Source of the DNA: VBAS01 sp964444975
GTDB lineage: Bacteria; Bacteroidota; Bacteroidia; Chitinophagales; Chitinophagaceae
NCBI GenBank assembly: GCA_964444975.1
Contig: CAYUJD010000006.1
Coordinates: forward strand, 1-64,000
Length of the DNA stretch: 64,000 nt
Direction: 5' to 3'
Numbering within the stretch: position 1 is the first letter of the stretch; each line of letters begins with the position of its first letter. Both the position numbers and the translations under genes were made by a program. Shown here in pieces: positions 59,375-64,000 of the stretch. Below the pieces are notes generated by a model. The model worked only from the letters and a program-made list of their open reading frames with translations, searched no databases and had not been told where the DNA came from.

Positions 59375-62300
59375 TTGATCCGGTATTGCTACATAACCCT
59401 TGGTTTACTCTTCATCACCACTGCACTCAACGCCCAGTCCGGCATTATTGAATTTATCGAAAACAAAGGCCAGTGGGACAGCCGTATTAAATTTAAAAGC
59501 GATGTGCCCGCAGGCCAATTTTATATCGGGGAAAAAGGGTTTACCGTAGTGCAACACAACGAGCAGGACCTGAAGCAGCTTCATGAATACGCAAAGGGCC
59601 ATAGGGATCCTGCAAAACGAAATTCACCATTCATTCTCCGTTCACATGCTTATACAGTTGATTTTGCCGGCGCTTCGGAACAAACTGAGGTAGTACCGGA
59701 TAAATTGCAGACTTATTACAACAATTATTTTATTGGCGACGATCCTTCCAAATGGGCAGGTCACTGCAGGATTTTCCAGGGCATAACGCTGAAAAACATT
59801 TACCCCAATACCGATGTAAGATATTATACAGAAAACGGGCGGATGAAATATGACATTGTGGTAAAGCCCGGCGGCAATCCTGCAAGAATAGTAATGCGCT
59901 ACACCGGGGCCGAGAAACTGGAGGTGCGTAATAAAGAGTTGCTGATTAAAACCTCGGTGGGTGATGTGCGGGAACTGGAGCCTTACACGTACCAGTACGA
60001 AAACAATCAGCGCAAAACTGTTTCGTGCAAATATGTAGTTACCGGCAATGAAATAAGGTTTGATGTAAGAAATTATAATCCAAACGAAGTGCTGGTTATT
60101 GATCCCACTTTAATTTTTGTTTCTTTCAGCGGAAGTACAGGAAGTAACTGGGGTTTTACAGCCACTTATGGCCCGGATGGTAGTTTTTATGGTGGCGGAA
60201 TAAATATCGAGCCGGGTTTTCCGGTTAGCCCCGGAGCTTTTCAAACTGTTTGGGGAGGCGGGTCCAGTTCACCACCATCTGATATGAGTATTATCAGGCT
60301 GAATGCTACGGGCACAGCAAGAGTATTTGCAACCTATATTGGCGGTTCTGGTGATGATCAACCACACAGCCTTATGGTTGACGGAGCCGGCAATGTGGTA
60401 ATAGCTGGCCGTACAAATTCACCACTTACCGGCACGGGCTCATATCCTGTTACCGGCGGAGCGGCAGGGTTAGTGGGGCCATGCGGTTCTTATGATATTG
60501 TTGTTACCAAGCTGAATGCAGCCGGCACAGCTTTGATTGGTTCTAAAAGAATCGGCGGCACCAGCGACGATGGAGTGAATATTAACCCAAACAGGAGTGG
60601 TATCAGTTCATTGCAGCAAAACTATGGCGACGACGGAAGAAGCGAAGTGATACTTGACGGAAGCGGTAATGCTTATGTGGCTTCCTGTACCAGGTCAAAT
60701 AATTTTCCGGCAACGGCAGGAGTTTTTCAGCCAAACTTTGGTGGCGGCAGCCAGGATGGTGTAGTGTTGAAATTGAATGGAAATATTTCATCGGTTTTAT
60801 TTGCCAGTTATCTTGGCGGCAATGCCGATGATGCGGCTTATGTGCTTTCCCTTGCGGCCAACGGTAATATTTATGTAGCTGGCGGCACAGCCAGCACCGG
60901 TAATTTTCCCGGTAATACAGCAGGCACCATTGGCCCTTCAAACAACGGCGGTATTGATGGATTTATATCTGTCATCAGTAATAATGGCGGGGGCATCATC
61001 CGCTCTACTTTTCTTGGCACATCAGCTACCGACCAGGTTTTTGGCATACAATTCGACCTGCAGGGCTTTCCTTATGTATGCGGGCAAACAAGAGGCGCAT
61101 GGCCGGTTATTAATGCTGCTTTCAGCAATGCCGGCGCACCGCAGTTTATTGCCAAGCTGCAACCTGACCTGTCCGCCTATGTTTATTCCACTACTTTTGG
61201 CCGTTCGGCAACCACACCCAATATTTCAATCACGGCTTTTTTGGTTGATAACTGCGAGAATGTTTATGTTTCCGGTTGGGGTGGCGACATTTTTCCGCCA
61301 AATAATCCTTATCAATCTTCTTCAACATCCGGAATGCCAATAACGGCTGATGCAATTCAAAGCTCAACCGACGGGCACGATTTTTATTTTTTTGTATTAA
61401 GAAAAAATGCGACTGCGCAGTTATTTGGGAGTTATTTTGGACAAAACGGAGGCTTTACTGATCATGTGGACGGTGGCACCAGCCGTTTCGACCAGCAAGG
61501 CGTAATTTACCAGGCCGTGTGCGGCAATTGCGCCGGCGGCGCAGTTTTTCCCACTACGCCGGGTGTTTGGGGGCCTAATAATAATGCTGCAGGTACCCAA
61601 GGTTGCAATCTCGCCATGATAAAAATATCTTTCGATTTTGCAGGCGTGGATGCAGGAGTGCAATCGATGATAAATGGGGTGCCAAGAGATACGGCCGGCT
61701 GTGTGCCGCTAACAGTTGATTTCAGAGATACCATTGCCAATGCAGTTACTTACTACTGGTATTTTAATGATGGCACATTGCCCAGTCCCGTTATTACTAC
61801 CACGCCCAACATCACACATACTTTTAATACACCGGGTGTATTCCAGGTAATGCTGATAGCCGAAGATTCCACTACCTGCAATATCAGGGATACATCCTAC
61901 ATTAATATAAAAGTCGGCGACTTGCAGGCCACGCTTGATTTCAACCCGGTAAAACTGGCGCCCTGCGATTCACTGAAATACCGGTTTGATAATTTATCGG
62001 TGGCGCCACCCGTTCGCCCGTTTACCAACCAGTCCTTTGTGTGGGATTTTGGCGATGGTTCGCCTACAGTAACTACCGGCACGGCATCCGTATTTCATTC
62101 CTATGCGGCGCCGGGCTCTTATACTGTAAAACTTATTCTTATTGACTCAGCCTACTGCAATGCGCCGGATACAGTAATAAAAATCATCAGCATTGCACCG
62201 CTGGTGGTGGCACAGTTTACCACACCGCCAACCGGTTGTGTACCATATACCACACAGTTCACCAATACGTCTATTGCCGGTCAAACTTTCCAGTGGAATT

Positions 62301-62971
62301 TTGGCGATGGCAATACAAGCACGGCCACCAACCCGGTGCATACTTATACCGTTGCCGGTACCTACACCATTACGTTAATCGCCACCGACCCCAATACCTG
62401 CAATATTTCCGACACGACATCGCTTACCATTAATGTTTTCAACAACCCGGTTTCCAATTTCAGCTTTACTCCCGATCCGCCGGTTGAAAACACACCGACA
62501 ACATTCAGCAACCTTGCTTCGCCGGATGCGGTAAACTTTAAGTGGCTCTTTGGCGATGGTGATACGCTTGTTACCACATCCCGCCTGCCCGTGCAGCACC
62601 AGTACAACGTTACCGGCACTTATACGGCTTGTTTGGTGGCCATCAATGCTGCCGGCTGCGCCGATACGCTTTGCCGCGATGTAAGGGCATTGATAGCGGC
62701 GCTGGTGGATGTGCCTAATGCGTTTACCCCGCAGAGCGGCGATGTAAACAGCGTGGTGATGGTGAGGGGTTTCGGCATTACTAAAATGCGTTTTATTATC
62801 TGGAACCGCTGGGGACAAAAGGTGTTTGAAACCAGCGACAGGAACACAGGGTGGGACGGAAAATACAAAGGCGTGCTGCAGCCCATGGATGTGTATGCTT
62901 ATACGCTGGATGTGGAATTTTTTGACGGAACCAAAACAACTAAAAAAGGTGACATAACTTTGATACGATAA
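59375..62971 (+). CDS. Giant secreted PKD-domain protein with T9SS type B / gliding C-terminus
   Basis: 1198 residues, TTG start at 59375 (IRYCYITLGLLFITTALNAQ signal peptide; no ATG fits). The N-terminal 230 residues (FIENKGQWDSRIKFKSDVPAGQFYI) are the domain that precedes SBBP beta-propeller repeats. Residues about 250-760 hold propeller-like repeats (ATYIGGSGDD, ASYLGGNADD, GNVVIAGRTNS, NIYVAGGTAS). From about 790 there are four PKD/Ig-like domains (YYWYFNDG, FVWDFGDGSP, FQWNFGDGN, FKWLFGDGD). The last 90 residues (VPNAFTPQSGDVNSVVMVRG, RFIIWNRWGQKVFETSDRNTGWDGKYKG) are the type B sorting domain. Probably exported by T9SS with the downstream PorP/SprF-like protein. Confidence 0.93.
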   Translation: MIRYCYITLGLLFITTALNAQSGIIEFIENKGQWDSRIKFKSDVPAGQFYIGEKGFTVVQHNEQDLKQLHEYAKGHRDPAKRNSPFILRSHAYTVDFAGASEQTEVVPDKLQTYYNNYFIGDDPSKWAGHCRIFQGITLKNIYPNTDVRYYTENGRMKYDIVVKPGGNPARIVMRYTGAEKLEVRNKELLIKTSVGDVRELEPYTYQYENNQRKTVSCKYVVTGNEIRFDVRNYNPNEVLVIDPTLIFVSFSGSTGSNWGFTATYGPDGSFYGGGINIEPGFPVSPGAFQTVWGGGSSSPPSDMSIIRLNATGTARVFATYIGGSGDDQPHSLMVDGAGNVVIAGRTNSPLTGTGSYPVTGGAAGLVGPCGSYDIVVTKLNAAGTALIGSKRIGGTSDDGVNINPNRSGISSLQQNYGDDGRSEVILDGSGNAYVASCTRSNNFPATAGVFQPNFGGGSQDGVVLKLNGNISSVLFASYLGGNADDAAYVLSLAANGNIYVAGGTASTGNFPGNTAGTIGPSNNGGIDGFISVISNNGGGIIRSTFLGTSATDQVFGIQFDLQGFPYVCGQTRGAWPVINAAFSNAGAPQFIAKLQPDLSAYVYSTTFGRSATTPNISITAFLVDNCENVYVSGWGGDIFPPNNPYQSSSTSGMPITADAIQSSTDGHDFYFFVLRKNATAQLFGSYFGQNGGFTDHVDGGTSRFDQQGVIYQAVCGNCAGGAVFPTTPGVWGPNNNAAGTQGCNLAMIKISFDFAGVDAGVQSMINGVPRDTAGCVPLTVDFRDTIANAVTYYWYFNDGTLPSPVITTTPNITHTFNTPGVFQVMLIAEDSTTCNIRDTSYINIKVGDLQATLDFNPVKLAPCDSLKYRFDNLSVAPPVRPFTNQSFVWDFGDGSPTVTTGTASVFHSYAAPGSYTVKLILIDSAYCNAPDTVIKIISIAPLVVAQFTTPPTGCVPYTTQFTNTSIAGQTFQWNFGDGNTSTATNPVHTYTVAGTYTITLIATDPNTCNISDTTSLTINVFNNPVSNFSFTPDPPVENTPTTFSNLASPDAVNFKWLFGDGDTLVTTSRLPVQHQYNVTGTYTACLVAINAAGCADTLCRDVRALIAALVDVPNAFTPQSGDVNSVVMVRGFGITKMRFIIWNRWGQKVFETSDRNTGWDGKYKGVLQPMDVYAYTLDVEFFDGTKTTKKGDITLIR

Positions 62972-62994
62972 TTTGATAATTTGAAAATGTGTGA
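62967..62994. repeat. Octamer array at the end of the PKD gene
   Basis: GATAATTT, GATAATTT, GAAAATGT, GTGAATGA in tandem. It contains the stop codon of the PKD gene and runs up to the next ATG. Confidence 0.65.
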
Positions 62995-64000
62995 ATGAAA
63001 ATTAAGCGCAAAATATTATTTGGAATTTGTCAACTCGGATTCGTGTTTTTTTTTCTGGGCCATACACCTTGTGTCTTCAGTCAGGATCTTCATTTTTCCC
63101 AATTCATAAATTCGCCGCTTACCACCAACCCGGCCAATACGGGTTTTATTCCCGGGGGCGATTACCGTGTGGGCATAAATTACCGCAACCAGTGGTCGAG
63201 CATTATGGCCATTCCGTACAAAACCATGAGTGCTTTTGGCGATGCACAGGTGATGCGCAACCGTTTTGAAACGGGCTGGATTGGCGCCGGCGGTGTTATT
63301 CTGCGTGATGTTGCCGGCAGCGGCAATCTTACTTCCACAAAAATTTATGGCTCGCTGGCATATCACCAGCTTATTGATGCGGGCAGTCTTGTCAGCGCCG
63401 GATTCAATGTGGGCTGGTCAAATAAACAGATTAACGTAACCAACCTGAAATTTCCAGACCAGTTCGACGGTAAATTTTTCGATAACAAATTGCCAACCTC
63501 GGTAGCGCTGGCCAACAACAACATCAATTACCTCGATATTCAGCTGGGATTAAACTATGCCTATTTCCCCAACGATAAAGTTTATTTGAATGCCGGTTAT
63601 TCGGCGCATCATGTAAACAGGCCAAGAGAATCTTTCTTTAATGCAGCGCCGGGTATTGACAACCGGGTTGCCGTAAGGCATATCGGTTTTTTAAACGGAA
63701 GCTTTCTGGTAAATAACCAATGGCTCATCAATCCCAATGTCTATTTTACCACGCAGGCAAAGGCAATGGAAATTGTAGGGGGACTGAATGCACATTATGA
63801 TCTTTCGGGCGATGGTACCTACCAGCTCATCGCCGGCTTGTATTATCGATACCAGGATGCTTTTGTGCCGATGATCGGGTTGCAATGGAATGACATCAGG
63901 GCCACATTCACGTATGATGCCACTACATCTACATTGAAAAACTATAATAACGGCCGGGGAGCTTTCGAATTTTCTCTCATCAAAGAAGGTATCTTCAATT
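62995..64000 (+). CDS. PorP/SprF-family type IX secretion membrane protein (partial)
   Basis: Starts at ATG 62995 with a signal peptide to VFSQ (about residue 30) and runs off the right edge, 335 residues visible. QDLHFSQFINSPLTTNPANTGFIPGGDYRVGINYRNQWSSI is the classic opening of PorP/SprF proteins. The rest alternates barrel strands (GVILRDVAGSG, SAGFNVGWSN, VYLNAGYSAHHVN, YQLIAGLYYRYQDAFVPMIGLQW). Members help deliver or anchor type B cargo at the surface, consistent with its place directly after such a cargo gene. Confidence 0.92.
   Translation, partial: MKIKRKILFGICQLGFVFFFLGHTPCVFSQDLHFSQFINSPLTTNPANTGFIPGGDYRVGINYRNQWSSIMAIPYKTMSAFGDAQVMRNRFETGWIGAGGVILRDVAGSGNLTSTKIYGSLAYHQLIDAGSLVSAGFNVGWSNKQINVTNLKFPDQFDGKFFDNKLPTSVALANNNINYLDIQLGLNYAYFPNDKVYLNAGYSAHHVNRPRESFFNAAPGIDNRVAVRHIGFLNGSFLVNNQWLINPNVYFTTQAKAMEIVGGLNAHYDLSGDGTYQLIAGLYYRYQDAFVPMIGLQWNDIRATFTYDATTSTLKNYNNGRGAFEFSLIKEGIFN

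Noticed and set aside
1..64000. tRNA, rRNA and riboswitch genes
   Set aside because: I looked for cloverleaf-like and conserved rRNA or riboswitch motifs by eye and recognised none. A covariance-model scan could still find something small.

Overview
The window is a gene-dense stretch of a Bacteroidota chromosome, most likely from the Chitinophagaceae or a close relative. Evidence for this: a SusC/SusD pair; a PorP/SprF-like gene beside a giant PKD protein with a gliding/T9SS type B C-terminus; an ExbB-ExbD-ExbD-TonB operon; a short NuoG without the molybdopterin half; and Bacteroidota promoters of the form TTG-N18/20-TAnnTTTG. No rRNA, tRNA or CRISPR array was recognised.

Layout. (1) 1-6193, minus strand: a two-gene restriction- or defence-like module, a PLD-SNF2 helicase followed by an Eco57I/PglX-like adenine methyltransferase that is frameshifted at a T7 tract and leaves the window. 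(2) 6312-13008: sulfite metabolism, with a nitrite/sulfite reductase divergent from a DUF2490-like barrel, a siroheme synthase N-domain, a TauE/SafE exporter, a secreted protein and a YeiH-like exporter. Two identical palindromes TCTACT-N5-AGTAGA lie in the divergent promoter region. (3) 13086-18867: aldo/keto reductase, two pseudouridine synthases, a Spy-like periplasmic protein, rlmN and a thiolase. (4) 19041-24194: SusC, SusD and a small lipoprotein. (5) 24306-30601: small secreted protein, hisS, a low-molecular-weight phosphatase, a TonB paralogue, a PstS-like lipoprotein and a TPR protein. (6) 30822-47033: a complete 14-subunit complex I operon, nuoA to nuoN. (7) 47156-57057: metzincin protease, ABC permease, ExbB/ExbD/ExbD/TonB, mnmE and a WecA/TagO-like transferase. 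(8) 57228-64000: recG, the PKD surface protein and a PorP/SprF-like protein cut by the window end.

The most striking signal is repetitive. Degenerate 7- and 8-nt tandem arrays, often arranged as inverted halves, occur between genes and, in frame, inside three enzymes (sulfite reductase, hisS, an RsuA-type synthase). An 18-bp palindrome sits in frame inside two more proteins. The nuo operon is heavily colonised: almost every gap holds a palindromic repeat, a heptamer or octamer array, or cargo genes. The cargo comprises a VOC protein, an NTF2-like protein, a broken four-helix-bundle gene bracketed by inverted heptamers and split by a 148-bp element, and a MNT/HEPN toxin-antitoxin pair whose toxin is frameshifted before its catalytic motif. 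The subunit reading frames nevertheless remain intact.
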